DNA from: DATKQJ01 sp035534295
Lineage (GTDB): Bacteria; Chloroflexota; Dormibacteria; Dormibacterales; Dormibacteraceae
DNA length: 64,000 nucleotides
Direction: 5' to 3'
Assembly: GCA_035534295.1 (NCBI GenBank)
Contig: DATLSE010000052.1
Span: 1 to 64,000, forward strand
The position numbers and the translations under genes are program-made. The notes below the pieces were generated by a model, which was given only the letters and a program-made list of their open reading frames with translations, was not told the origin of the DNA and ran no database searches. This document shows positions 24,553-33,530 of this stretch, piece after piece; the first letter of the stretch is position 1; every line of letters starts with the position of its first letter.

Positions 24553-27279
24553 TCAGCCGGTGTTCTGGAGCCCCGCAGCCACCCCGTTGACGGTGAGCAG
24601 CACGAGTTGGAGCAGGTGGTCGCGCGCCGCTCCCGAGGCGTTTTCGGAGCGGTACCCGCGCAGGAAGCGCAGCTGCAGGAGGGAGAGCGCGTCCACGTAT
24701 GGGTTGCGCAGATCGACCGCCGAGCGCAGAACCGGGTGACCGCCGAGCAGGCGTTCCTGCTCCAGGACCGCCAGCAGGAGCTGGCGCGTGAGCTGAAACT
24801 CTCGCCCCAGGCTGGCCGTCAGTTCGGGCCTGCCGCCCAGATCGAGGTAGAGCCCGGCGATCGTCGGGTCCGCCTTGGCCAGGCTCATCTCCGCGTTGTC
24901 CAGAAGGGATGAGAACAGGGGCCATTCCGCCCGCATCCGGCGCAGATGCTCGATCCCATACTTGGCCTGCACGGCGTCGAGCGCGCTGCCCAGCCCGAAC
25001 CAACCGGTCAGGTTGCAGCGGTTCTGGGTCCAGGCGAACACGAACGGGATGGCGCGGAGGTCTTCGATCCGGCGCCCGGGCGCCGCACGCCGAGCCGGTC
25101 GCGACCCGATTGGAAGCGCGGTGATCTCGTCCAGAGGACTGACCCTGGACACAAACTCGGCGAATCCCGGGGATTCGAGCAGACCTCGGTAAGCCGCCCG
25201 AGAGACGCTCGCCATCAGATCCGACTCCTTCTGATAGCGCCGCTCGGCGAGCTTGAGGCGGCCCTGGTGCTCAGGCGTCGAGGCCTCCAGGACGGCGCTC
25301 GTGAGTTGCTCCAGATGGCGCTGGCCTATCTCCAGGTCGCGATAGCGGGCAAAGATGACCTCTCCCTGTTCGGTGACCTTGAGGCGGCCGGAGATGGAGC
25401 CTGACGCCTGAGCTCGGACCGCGCGCCCCGCCGGGCCCCCACCACGCCCGATGGCCCCGCCGCGGCCGTGAAAGAAGGTCAGCTGCACCTGGTTGCGTTG
25501 GGCCCAAACCCAAAGGGCGGCCTGAGCGCCGTAGAGGTCCAAATTCGCCGCCAGGTACCCGGACTCCTTGGTCGCGTCGGAATAGCCGAGCATGACCTCG
25601 AACCGGCGATCTCGGGCGTTGAGTCGCGCAGCAAAGCCTGGTAGCGCGAGCAACTGGTCCAGGATCTGGGGGGCCCGCGCCAGATCCTGAGCCGACTCAA
25701 ACAGGGGCACCGCGTCGAGCACGAGCTCCTGATCGGCCACGGCCAGGCGGGCCAGGGCGAAGACGGCGACAATGTCCGCCGCGCTCTGGGTGAAGCTGAC
25801 CACGTATCTCCTGCAGGCCTCCGGGCCAAGCCGGGCCTGGATCCTGGCCATGCTCTTGAACACGGCCAGTGTCTCGGCGGTGGCGGCTGTGGTCTGGGTG
25901 TCGGGGGAAAGGGGGAGAGCCTTCAGTCCCAGACGGTCGAGCCCGGCGGCGTCCAACTTTGTCCCCGGCAGCAGCTCGCGCAGCGCCTGGCGGTGTACGC
26001 CTGAGTGTTGCCGTATCTCGAGCGAGGCGAGGTGGAAGCCGAAGGTCTGGACCTGCCAGATCAGGTGCTGGACCTCGCCATAGGCGAGTCGGGCGGCGCC
26101 CGCCCGCGCCAATGAGTCCTGGAGCAGGAACAGGTCAGCCAGAAATTCGCTCGCCGCCCCGTATGCTGCTCGACGTGCCCGGCGGGTCGCCGCCAGCCGC
26201 TCGGACGCCAGGACCAGGAACTGCCGGTGGCTCTGGCCGGGGGCGATGCGCTCGATTCGGGCGGAAGCCGTCTTGAGGACAGCACCCGTGCGCCGCAGCG
26301 CCGACGCCAGCTCCGGGCTGGGGGGGGTCGTATCGTCGCTCAGACTGAGGGCGCGACCGACCCGGCGTGAGGCCGCCTCGAGCCCGGTCATGACGTGCTC
26401 GAATTGGATTGCCATGGCGTGCTCGGTAACGTCGTGGGTGACCAAGGGGTTGCCGTCGCGGTCTCCTCCGACCCAGCTTCCCCATTTCAGAAAGGGCTCC
26501 CAGCCTGGGGCCCTGGCCCCCGAGTCTGCATCCCCCAGCAACGCGCGATCGATCTGCCTATAGAAACGGGGAAGTAGCCGGAAGAGCGATTCGTCGAACA
26601 CCGCGGTGATCGTGCGGACCTCGTCCTCGGGCTCGGGACGGCGGGAGCGAATCTGGGCCGTGCGCCAGAGCGCGCTCACCTCCTCGCGCAGCCGCCGCTT
26701 CGCCTCGGCGCCGGCCACCTCGCCCAGGCGCTCGTCCTCCAGCACTTCGAGCTCGGCCGACACTCGATGCAGGGACTCCACCACCGAGCGCCGCCGGGCC
26801 TCCGTGGGGTGGGCGGTGAGCACGGGAATGATCTCGAGCTCGGCCAGCTCGCGCCTGATGCCGGCCTCGCCCAGATCGCGGCGGAGGCGCTCCAAGGTGG
26901 CGCGCACGGATTCGGAGATGGGCGTCGGCCGCCGGCTGTGGCGGCGCAGCATGCGCACCCGCTGCCTCTCCTCGGCCAGGTTCACGAGCTGGAAATAGAC
27001 GGTGAAAGCGCGGGCGACCTCCGCCGCTCGCCCCAGCGACATTCGATCAACCATGGCGAGCACGCCGTCCAGGCCGCCCGACGCCCCGCTCCGGTGCTGG
27101 CGCCGCCGCCCGATCACTGCCTGGCGCAGACGCTCGACGTCGTCGAGCAGGCTCTGATCGCGGCTCTCGACCAAAACCTCGCCCAGGATCGCGCCCAGCA
27201 GCTTGACCTCGCGCCGCAGACGCGCGGCGGGCTCATCGGGGGAGCTGGTCGAGGCGGCTGCGGGCACGCCGCGAATCAT
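24553..27279 (-). CDS. ppc: Phosphoenolpyruvate carboxylase
   Basis: The 908 residues are the usual bacterial length. Catalytic and substrate motifs are VLTAHPTEARRRSV (His near 155), GGDRDGNP, GYSDATKESGYLAAN, FFHGRGGAIGRGGGP and FAWTQNRCNLTGWFGLG. The protein ends in the invariant AGLQNTG. It adds bicarbonate to PEP giving oxaloacetate and phosphate, replenishing the TCA cycle in the cytoplasm. It appears monocistronic: 273 bases without a gene lie beyond its 3' end and about 50 bases separate it from the rhodanese gene upstream, which runs in the same direction. Carbonic anhydrase at 19700 could supply its bicarbonate. Confidence 0.97.
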   Translation of the reverse strand: MIRGVPAAASTSSPDEPAARLRREVKLLGAILGEVLVESRDQSLLDDVERLRQAVIGRRRQHRSGASGGLDGVLAMVDRMSLGRAAEVARAFTVYFQLVNLAEERQRVRMLRRHSRRPTPISESVRATLERLRRDLGEAGIRRELAELEIIPVLTAHPTEARRRSVVESLHRVSAELEVLEDERLGEVAGAEAKRRLREEVSALWRTAQIRSRRPEPEDEVRTITAVFDESLFRLLPRFYRQIDRALLGDADSGARAPGWEPFLKWGSWVGGDRDGNPLVTHDVTEHAMAIQFEHVMTGLEAASRRVGRALSLSDDTTPPSPELASALRRTGAVLKTASARIERIAPGQSHRQFLVLASERLAATRRARRAAYGAASEFLADLFLLQDSLARAGAARLAYGEVQHLIWQVQTFGFHLASLEIRQHSGVHRQALRELLPGTKLDAAGLDRLGLKALPLSPDTQTTAATAETLAVFKSMARIQARLGPEACRRYVVSFTQSAADIVAVFALARLAVADQELVLDAVPLFESAQDLARAPQILDQLLALPGFAARLNARDRRFEVMLGYSDATKESGYLAANLDLYGAQAALWVWAQRNQVQLTFFHGRGGAIGRGGGPAGRAVRAQASGSISGRLKVTEQGEVIFARYRDLEIGQRHLEQLTSAVLEASTPEHQGRLKLAERRYQKESDLMASVSRAAYRGLLESPGFAEFVSRVSPLDEITALPIGSRPARRAAPGRRIEDLRAIPFVFAWTQNRCNLTGWFGLGSALDAVQAKYGIEHLRRMRAEWPLFSSLLDNAEMSLAKADPTIAGLYLDLGGRPELTASLGREFQLTRQLLLAVLEQERLLGGHPVLRSAVDLRNPYVDALSLLQLRFLRGYRSENASGAARDHLLQLVLLTVNGVAAGLQNTG

Positions 27280-27328
27280 ATTCGTGGGCGATCCGGGAGA
27301 TTAACGGCGCCGGGCGTGGGGCTTCGGC

Positions 27329-27769
27329 CTAGCGGAGTTGTGGGCCGGTTACGAGGCTGAAGCCCTCGTCCCTCCATCCCTCGACGCCCCCGATCATCTT
27401 CTTGACCGGGCGGTCGAGCCGCGCGATCCTCGCGGCAGCCCTGTCCGCCCCATTGCCGTGCGGCCCGGCCCAGTAGACGACGAGGAGCAGTCCGGGCGCG
27501 TACTGCGCCAGGCTCCGCTCGTTGATCGGTCGATGGGGTGGGTTGACCGCTCCAGGGACGTCACCAGCGGCGAAGAGCTCGGGGCTACGAGCGTCGAGGA
27601 GAACGAATCCAGGCTCGGGTAGCTGCATCGCTTGGTGGACGTCCCAGCAGTCGGTCTCGAGCGCGAGCACGGACTCGAAGTCGGGGCCCTCGCCTCCCTC
27701 GGCGCCGCGGCCGCGGTTTGCGTCACGGGATTGGGTGTCGAAAAGCCAGGCATGCGATGAGCATCGCAT
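27329..27769 (-). CDS. Rhodanese-like protein lacking the catalytic cysteine
   Basis: The protein has 146 residues. LALETDCWDVHQAM, FVLLDARSPELFAAGDVPGA and MIGGVEGWRDEGF match a well known rhodanese subgroup. In that subgroup the active-site loop reads Y-C-W-G-P-x-C-N-G-A. Here it reads VYWAGPHGNGAD, so the catalytic Cys is W100 and the second Cys is Gly. Sulfurtransferase or phosphatase chemistry is therefore not possible. The protein may bind a partner or be decaying. The N-terminal 30 residues are charged and may not belong. It runs in the same direction as ppc, about 50 bases upstream of it, and 67 bases from the end of the SDR gene. Confidence 0.82.
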   Translation of the reverse strand: MRCSSHAWLFDTQSRDANRGRGAEGGEGPDFESVLALETDCWDVHQAMQLPEPGFVLLDARSPELFAAGDVPGAVNPPHRPINERSLAQYAPGLLLVVYWAGPHGNGADRAAARIARLDRPVKKMIGGVEGWRDEGFSLVTGPQLR

Positions 27770-27835
27770 TCGCGCTTACGCCCGGCCCGGGGCGGAGGCA
27801 TGGGTCAGGCTCGAACTGAAAATCGGCCCTCCAGC

Positions 27836-28615
27836 TCAGTAATGGATCGCGCCCGGGGCACCTCCCCCGGCGGCGATCGCATCGCCGTTGATGGCCCGTG
27901 CCCGGGGGGAGGCGAGAAACGCGATCACCGTGGCCACCTCGTCAGCGCCGATGATGCGGCCCGTAAGATTGGCTCGGGCCATACGCGATTCCGCCTCCTC
28001 CTCGGTGATTCCCAAGCTCTGGGCACGCCACCGGAGGACCGCCGGGGTCTTCTCGGTGCGAACCAGACCCGGATGCACGCACACGACCGCGATCTGCCGG
28101 GGCGCCAATTCGTCGGCCAGATTCTTGGTCATGGCGGCGACCGCGACGTTGCGCATCGAACCCACGGTGGCACCGGTGGAGCGCGCGGCCAGACCCGAGA
28201 CGTTGACGATGCGGCCACCGGCGGGCATGTGGACGCTCAGCTCACGGATGCAGCGCAGGTAGCCCATGACCTTGACGTTGAAGTCGGGCCAGACGTTCTC
28301 GTCGGTGATCTGGGCCAGCTTGGGTGGCGTCGACTGGCCCCCAGGAGACGCGGCGCAGTTGACCAGAATGTCGATTTCGCCCAGTTTGTGAACCGCCTGG
28401 ATCGCCATCGCGCGCACGTCCTCGTCCTTGGCCGTGTCGCACTGGATCCAGGCCTCCGCTCCCACCTCCGCCGCCGAAGCGGCCAGCGCATCCGGGTCGC
28501 GGGCGACGATGATCACCCGAGCCCCCTCGGCGGCGAGTTGCCGGGCCACCGCCCGGCCGATCCCGCGGCTGCCGCCGGTCACGACCGCCCGCCGCCCGCT
28601 GAGTTCGAGGTCCAC
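27836..28615 (-). CDS. Atypical short-chain dehydrogenase/reductase
   Basis: The protein has 259 residues from GTG 28615 (VDLELSGRRAVVTGGSRGIG). The cofactor motif GGSRGIG and the NCAAS strand are normal. The active-site region reads NVSGLAARSTGATVGSMRNV, so neither the Tyr nor the Lys of YxxxK is present; only the Ser remains. This SMRNVAV pattern occurs in a known divergent SDR group whose chemistry is unclear. HPGLVRTEK near 175 is the usual helix after the active site. The frame is open upstream to 28762, but that part is Pro/Arg-rich and overlaps the divergent methyltransferase start. Confidence 0.82.
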   Translation of the reverse strand: MDLELSGRRAVVTGGSRGIGRAVARQLAAEGARVIIVARDPDALAASAAEVGAEAWIQCDTAKDEDVRAMAIQAVHKLGEIDILVNCAASPGGQSTPPKLAQITDENVWPDFNVKVMGYLRCIRELSVHMPAGGRIVNVSGLAARSTGATVGSMRNVAVAAMTKNLADELAPRQIAVVCVHPGLVRTEKTPAVLRWRAQSLGITEEEAESRMARANLTGRIIGADEVATVIAFLASPRARAINGDAIAAGGGAPGAIHY

Positions 28616-28754
28616 GGCAAGAGCATGCCACCACGACGGGCGCCGTGCCAGATCGACGGGCCTTAAAGGCCGGAGGCGGATCAGGGTGAGGGATGTCGCC
28701 GGACCAAGCTCTGCGGCGGCGGCAGGGCCGCCTGGGGAGGAAGACAATGTCAGC

Positions 28755-29396
28755 GTGAACACAGAGCCCAGCCCAATCCCATCCTCGGCGACGGCCGCGC
28801 ACTGGGACCGGGTTTACGCTCGCGGAGCCACCCAGGTCAGCTGGTATCAGAGCACTCCTTCGATGTCGCTCGAGATCATCAGGTCACTGGCTCCGAGCCC
28901 CGACGCCGCGATCGTGGACGTCGGTGGGGGCGCCTCCTGGTTGGCGGCGGCGCTCTTAGATCAGGGGTTCCAGGACCTCACCGTTCTCGACGTCTCACCG
29001 GCGGCGCTCGAGATGTCGCAGGCGCAGCTCGGTCCGCTGGCACCCCGGGTGAATTGGCTGCGCCAGGATGTCCTGCTCTGGTCCCCCGCGCGGTCCTATC
29101 AGCTCTGGCACGACCGGGCGGTGTTCCACTTCCTGGTCGATCCGCGGAGTCGGGCCCGTTACGTCGAGGCGCTCGAGCGCGGCCTCGGCAAAGGCGGCCG
29201 GCTGATCTTGGGCGTCTTCGCGCCGGATGGCCCGAGCCAATGCTCGGGTCTGCCGGTGGCGCGCTTCGATGCGGCCGGACTGGCCGCCGAGCTCGGTCCT
29301 GGATTTGCGCCCCTGAACGCCTGGACCGAGCAGCACGCCACACCGGACGGAGGCTGCCAGGCCTTTACCTGGGCCGCCTTCCAGCGTCGAGATTGA
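28755..29396 (+). CDS. Class I SAM-dependent methyltransferase
   Basis: The protein has 213 residues. HWDRVYARGATQVSWYQ opens the domain. Motif I is AAIVDVGGGASWLAAALL, followed by LTVLDVSPAALEMSQ (acidic end of strand 2) and YQLWHDRAVFHFLVD. This is the TehB/UbiE-like small methyltransferase pattern; small molecules such as metalloids, thiols or aromatics are possible substrates. Start choice is odd: the best ribosome site (GGGGAGG, 28734-28740) suits an ATG at 28747, which opens only three codons and stops inside the GTG 28755 used here. Reinitiation from that mini-ORF is likely. Confidence 0.85.
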   Translation: MNTEPSPIPSSATAAHWDRVYARGATQVSWYQSTPSMSLEIIRSLAPSPDAAIVDVGGGASWLAAALLDQGFQDLTVLDVSPAALEMSQAQLGPLAPRVNWLRQDVLLWSPARSYQLWHDRAVFHFLVDPRSRARYVEALERGLGKGGRLILGVFAPDGPSQCSGLPVARFDAAGLAAELGPGFAPLNAWTEQHATPDGGCQAFTWAAFQRRD

Positions 29397-29545
29397 TTCC
29401 GGGAGCAGGAGGCGCGGGCGGGGGGCTTGACGGGTCCGAGGGCCGATCTCCCGGATGCGGCGCCGACCCAGGGTTGTAAGACCAAGGCCGAACAACAAAC
29501 CCCCGCTGGCGGCCCCGGAGTGAACTGCGACGCAGGAATGCCTGG

Positions 29546-29567
29546 CTTGCGCCACGCAAGTTATGCT
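29546..29567 (+). promoter_or_regulatory. Operator-like inverted repeat and -10 of the tungstate/molybdate operon
   Basis: CTTGCG-CCA-CGCAAG (29546-29560) is a perfect 6-base inverted repeat immediately upstream of TATGCT (29562-29567). The -10 ends eight bases before the ATG at 29576, so the transcript is leaderless. The repeat occupies the -35/-10 spacer, a standard repressor position. The XRE-PBP regulator encoded at the end of the operon is the natural candidate to bind it; this is inferred. Confidence 0.5.
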
Positions 29568-29575
29568 TTCTCGCT

Positions 29576-30586
29576 ATGGGTTGGGGTGCCAGGCTGGGCA
29601 GCGGTGGGTTGGCCTGCCTCTGGGTGACCATGACGATCGCCGGGTGCGGGCCGGCAGCGCACGGCGCCAGGGTGGTGGCGGGTGCGAGCGCGGCGCGCAG
29701 GTCCGGCACCGCGGACGTCGCCTACGCCGGGTCGCTGCAGCTGCTGATGGAGAGCAAGCTGGGACCGAATTTCTCCGCCCGCTCCGGCTATGCCTATCGG
29801 GGTCGGGGCGCAGGCTCATTCGCGCTCGCCCGGGAGATCGAATCTGGGGAGATCGCACCCAACGTTTTCGCCAGCGTGGGGCCTGCGCCGATCACGCAGC
29901 TCGAGCCCAAGCTCACCCGCTGGTACGTGCAGATCGCATCCAGCCCGATCGTGGTCGTCTACAACCCCCAAAGTCGATTCGCGCCCGTGCTTTCGGCCGT
30001 GGCCCACGGCCAACGCCCCCTGGCCGACCTGTTCTCAGTCCTGGCCCAGCGCGGCTTCATGCTCGGCCGCACCAACCCCGACACAGATCCCCAGGGCCAG
30101 GCCTTCTACGAGATGGTGGAGCTGGCCCAATCGTCCCTTCAACTGCCCGCCGGCAGTGTGACCAGGATCCTGGGCGCGCTCGACAATCCGGCCCAGGTGT
30201 TCGAGGAGACGGCGCTCGAGGCCCGGCTGCAGGCCGGCCAGCTGGACGCGGCCAGCGCGTATCTCTCCCAGGCGGTCCAGCTCCACCTGCCCTACATCGC
30301 CCTGCCCGCGACGCTGAACTTCGGCAATCCGGCGGCGGCCGCCGCCTATGCGGGGGCCAGCCTGAGACTGAGCAACGGGACCACTGTCCATGGTGCTCCA
30401 CTCGTCGTGGACGTGACCCAGCTGACCGGCACCGACGCGGCGGCGGCCGCCGCCTTTGTCGCCTATCTGTTATCGCCCGCCGCTCGCGCCTCGTTCAAGG
30501 CGGCCGGGTACCAGCTTCTGACGCCGGCGCTGTTCGGCGATGGGGCCAGGGTGCCGGCGGAGGTGAGACACGAGATACCCAGCTAG
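29576..30586 (+). CDS. wtpA: Tungstate/molybdate ABC transporter substrate-binding lipoprotein, WtpA-like
   Basis: The protein has 336 residues. A lipoprotein signal ends in TIAGC (Cys24), so the mature protein is lipid-anchored outside the membrane. The mature part begins the family pattern VAYAGSLQLLMESKLGP, and keeps RWYVQIASSPIVVVYNP and the oxyanion-pocket motif GRTNPDTDPQGQ. The latter corresponds to the RxDPxxDPxG motif of WtpA. It binds tungstate or molybdate for the permease and ATPase encoded next. ATG 29576 fits both the signal peptide and the leaderless promoter. Molybdate versus tungstate preference cannot be told from sequence. Confidence 0.85.
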   Translation: MGWGARLGSGGLACLWVTMTIAGCGPAAHGARVVAGASAARRSGTADVAYAGSLQLLMESKLGPNFSARSGYAYRGRGAGSFALAREIESGEIAPNVFASVGPAPITQLEPKLTRWYVQIASSPIVVVYNPQSRFAPVLSAVAHGQRPLADLFSVLAQRGFMLGRTNPDTDPQGQAFYEMVELAQSSLQLPAGSVTRILGALDNPAQVFEETALEARLQAGQLDAASAYLSQAVQLHLPYIALPATLNFGNPAAAAAYAGASLRLSNGTTVHGAPLVVDVTQLTGTDAAAAAAFVAYLLSPAARASFKAAGYQLLTPALFGDGARVPAEVRHEIPS

Positions 30587-30635
30587 TGCGACTCGCGGCG
30601 CCTGGGGCGGGGCCACCCTGCCCAGGTGGAGCCTG

Positions 30636-31382
30636 GTGGGCGGATCGGTGCTGGTCTGGGTGGTGCTCCTGGGCCCGCTCTGGACACTCCTGACCCACCT
30701 GTCGTTCGGCACCCTGGGACGTGCACTCGGCGCGCCGGGGGCCCTGCAGCCCCTGGCCACCTCACTCGAGGCGGGGGTCGTGACATTGGCCTTGCTGGTC
30801 ATTCTGGGCAGTCCGCTCGGTTACCTGCTGGCGCGCGATCAGGTGCCGCTGGGGCGCCTAATTGAGGGGGGCCTGCTCGTAATGCTGCAGATGCCACCGC
30901 TCGTGATCGGGCTGCTCCTGGTCTTCATGGTCGGTCCGCTGACGCCGCTTGGGCACCTTCTGTCCGGCGTGGGAGCGTCGGCCACCAACACTTTTTTGGC
31001 TCTGGTGGTGGCCGAGGTCTACGAGGCGGCGCCGTATTACGTGCTCGGCGCACAGGCGGCGGTCGCCGCCGTCGAGCCGCGGCTGGAGCAGCAGGCTGCG
31101 CTCCTGGGCGACCCCCCGTGGCGAGCCCTGCGCCGGATCACGCTGCCCCTGGCCGCACCGGGCTTGGCCATGGCCCTGGCGACAGCCTGGGCCCGGGCCG
31201 TGGGGGCATTCGGGGCCGTGATAATCATCGCCTACCACCCCTACGGCCTGCCCCTTCAGGTCTGGACCACCCTCGACCAGTCCGGGTTACCCGCGGCCCT
31301 CCCATTCGCGCTCGTCCTGCTCGTCGTCGCGCTGCCCCTGCCCCTGCTGGCCTACGGTTGGAGTCGGCGTGCTCGAGGTTGA
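30636..31382 (+). CDS. wtpB: Tungstate/molybdate ABC transporter permease
   Basis: The protein has 248 residues with about six membrane segments. The EAA loop that docks on the ATPase reads EQQAALLGDPPWRALRRITLPLAAPGL, in the standard place for ModB/WtpB permeases. LLVMLQMPPLVIGLLLVFM is the conserved family segment. GTG 30636 is the first usual start. In-frame codons upstream (SATRGAWGGATLPRWSLVG) could add a short amphipathic N-terminus, but no start codon precedes them. It overlaps the ATPase gene by 14 bases. Confidence 0.87.
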   Translation: MGGSVLVWVVLLGPLWTLLTHLSFGTLGRALGAPGALQPLATSLEAGVVTLALLVILGSPLGYLLARDQVPLGRLIEGGLLVMLQMPPLVIGLLLVFMVGPLTPLGHLLSGVGASATNTFLALVVAEVYEAAPYYVLGAQAAVAAVEPRLEQQAALLGDPPWRALRRITLPLAAPGLAMALATAWARAVGAFGAVIIIAYHPYGLPLQVWTTLDQSGLPAALPFALVLLVVALPLPLLAYGWSRRARG

Positions 31383-32382
31383 CGTCACCGTCGCTCGCCG
31401 TGAGTTTCCCGTCTCGGCCCGCTTTCGGGTTGAGGACGGCGAATGCCTCGCCCTGTTCGGTCCCTCGGGGGCCGGGAAGACCACCATCCTCGAGGCCATC
31501 GCTGGCCTGATCGACCCCCTTGGGGGCCGGGTCGAGTTGGACGGCCGCCGACTGACCTCAAACCCGGCAGCCTCGGGTCCACCCGGACTCCCGGTCTGGA
31601 GGCGCACCGTGGGCCTCCTGCGCCAGGACCCGGGCCTGTTCCCGCACTTGAACGTGAGCCAGAATCTCACCTATGCCCGGGCTCGCCGAGACGATACCGA
31701 GGTCCAGCGGCTGGTCGACCAACTCGGCCTGGGAGCGCTGCTCAAGGCCGCTCCGCGGGACCTCTCGGGAGGTCAGGCCCAGCGGGTGGCCCTGGCCCGA
31801 ACGTTGCTCGCCCACCATCGGGTGCTCCTGCTCGACGAGCCCTACGATGGCCTGGACCATTCGCTCCGCCGTGAGCTCACCGCGCTGGTGCGAGCGGAGG
31901 TGCGCGGGCGAGGCGTTCCCGCCATATTGGTCGCCCACGAGCTTGGCGAGGCCCAGGCCTTCGCCGACGTCCTGGGCGTGTTCGACCGCGGACGGTTGCT
32001 CCAGATGGGCGAGCCGTCCGAACTCGTGCGCCATCCCCTCTCCCGGCGCGTGGCCGAGCTCGTGGGCTACCGCGGCTTCGTCCCCCTGGCCGCTGGCGAC
32101 GGCACGGGCGGCGCGGCGCTGAGCGCCGGTGTGCACCCCGATCGGGTGCGCCTGGGCGCGCATCCCGCTCTGGGCCACGTGTTCGTGGGTCAGGTGGCGG
32201 CGAGCCGGGCGCTCGGTCTCCACTGGGAGGTGGACGTGAGCGTGGGAGCCGCCCAGGTGACCTGCCGGATGGATGATGCCGCCCCCCGCCCGGGCACCAC
32301 TCTGCACCTGACCGCGATCGATCCACCGCTGTTCGGGCCGGACGGCCAGGCCCATCTCAGCTCTCGCCCGCAGGAGCCATGA
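31369..32382 (+). CDS. wtpC: Tungstate/molybdate ABC transporter ATP-binding protein with TOBE domain
   Basis: The protein has 337 residues. Walker A is LFGPSGAGKTTILEAIAG, the signature is DLSGGQAQRVALARTLL, Walker B is VLLLDEPYDGLD, and the switch His is in LVAHELGEAQ. About 100 C-terminal residues (from GVHPDRVRLGAHPA) form the TOBE/oligobinding part typical of ModC/WtpC/PotA ATPases. It overlaps the permease by 14 bases and the regulator by four (ATGA). All four genes are thus one translational unit. Confidence 0.9.
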   Translation: MLEVDVTVARREFPVSARFRVEDGECLALFGPSGAGKTTILEAIAGLIDPLGGRVELDGRRLTSNPAASGPPGLPVWRRTVGLLRQDPGLFPHLNVSQNLTYARARRDDTEVQRLVDQLGLGALLKAAPRDLSGGQAQRVALARTLLAHHRVLLLDEPYDGLDHSLRRELTALVRAEVRGRGVPAILVAHELGEAQAFADVLGVFDRGRLLQMGEPSELVRHPLSRRVAELVGYRGFVPLAAGDGTGGAALSAGVHPDRVRLGAHPALGHVFVGQVAASRALGLHWEVDVSVGAAQVTCRMDDAAPRPGTTLHLTAIDPPLFGPDGQAHLSSRPQEP

Positions 32383-33530
32383 CCAGATCACCGGAACCTG
32401 CGGGAGGCGCGCCGCCGGCGGGTCGCGACGGCACCCGGCTGCGCCTCGCGCGCCTGGCCCTGCGCCTGTCCCAACACGACCTAGCCCGGGCGGCCGGGGT
32501 CACCCGGCAGGCGGTGGCCGGCGTCGAGTCAGGCCGCTGGGACCCCTCCCTGAGAGTGGCCCTGGCTCTCTCGCGCGCCCTCGGCCTGAGGGTTGAAGAC
32601 CTCTTCGGTCCCACGTCGACGCTCTCGACCCTCGCCGCCATTCCATTGACCAAGGCGCCGCCGAGCGCCGCCGAGCGTGTCGATCTGGGCCAGGTGGGAG
32701 CAAATCTGGTCGCGCTGCCGCTGACCGGCAGCAGCGCCCTTCGAGCCGGATTCGCGCCCGCCGGTGGCGTCCTCGTGCAGCCCCAGGAACACAACCCCGG
32801 GGCCTGGGAGGTCAGACCCACCGGGCCCCTGCGGCCAACCCTGCTGATCGCCGGCTGCGATCCCGCGCTGCCGCTACTGGCCGGGCCACTGGGCCAGCTC
32901 GAGCCCCCGTTGGCGCTCAGCTGGTGGCCCTGCGGAAACCGTGAGGCGCTGGCCCTGGCGGCTGCGGGCTTGGTCCACGCGGCTGGCTTTCACGTTGCCC
33001 AGGGCCGCGGGCAGGGCATATCCGAGCGCGCCTCAGCCGCCCTGGCGGCCAGGGGGGCGGAGGTGATCGCCTTCGCCTCCTGGCAGGAGGGCTTGGGCCT
33101 GCGCGCAGGCGTTGAGGCCTCGGGCCTGGACGAGGTGTCCGCTCGGCGCCTCCGGCTGGTCAACCGCGAGGCGGGGTCGGAGGCGCGCGAGCTGGTCGAG
33201 CAGGAGATGCGAAGGCACGGCCTGGACGGGGCTGACGTGAGCGGATTTGACACCGCCGCCGGCGGTCACCTGCTGGTGGCGGCGGCCCTGGCCTCAGGTC
33301 TGGGCGACGTCGGCGTCACCACCGAACCCTCGGCACGGGCCTACGGGCTGGGATTTGTCCCCCTGGCAGAGGAGCGCTTCCTGCTCGCCGTCTCAAGACC
33401 CCTGATCGACACCACCGAGGTCCGCGCGCTACTTCGAGTCCTCGCCTCACCCGGCCTTCAAGACCAGCTGGCAGCCCTGCCCGGATACCTGGACGTCGCC
33501 CGCTGCGGGGAGCACCTGGCATCGATCTGA
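32379..33530 (+). CDS. XRE-HTH regulator fused to a periplasmic-binding-protein-like oxyanion domain
   Basis: The protein has 383 residues. An XRE helix-turn-helix at about 20-75 (RLALRLSQHDLARAAGVTRQ, then SLRVALALSRALGLRVEDLF) is followed by a PBP_like_2 domain from about 145 to 375. The domain contains FVPLAEERFLLAV and LLRVLASPGLQDQLAALPGY, the pattern shared with molybdate-type binding proteins. This architecture is known near molybdenum transport and cofactor genes and senses the oxyanion directly. ATG 32379 overlaps the ATPase stop as ATGA. It likely represses the operon through the inverted repeat at 29546. Confidence 0.87.
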   Translation: MTRSPEPAGGAPPAGRDGTRLRLARLALRLSQHDLARAAGVTRQAVAGVESGRWDPSLRVALALSRALGLRVEDLFGPTSTLSTLAAIPLTKAPPSAAERVDLGQVGANLVALPLTGSSALRAGFAPAGGVLVQPQEHNPGAWEVRPTGPLRPTLLIAGCDPALPLLAGPLGQLEPPLALSWWPCGNREALALAAAGLVHAAGFHVAQGRGQGISERASAALAARGAEVIAFASWQEGLGLRAGVEASGLDEVSARRLRLVNREAGSEARELVEQEMRRHGLDGADVSGFDTAAGGHLLVAAALASGLGDVGVTTEPSARAYGLGFVPLAEERFLLAVSRPLIDTTEVRALLRVLASPGLQDQLAALPGYLDVARCGEHLASI

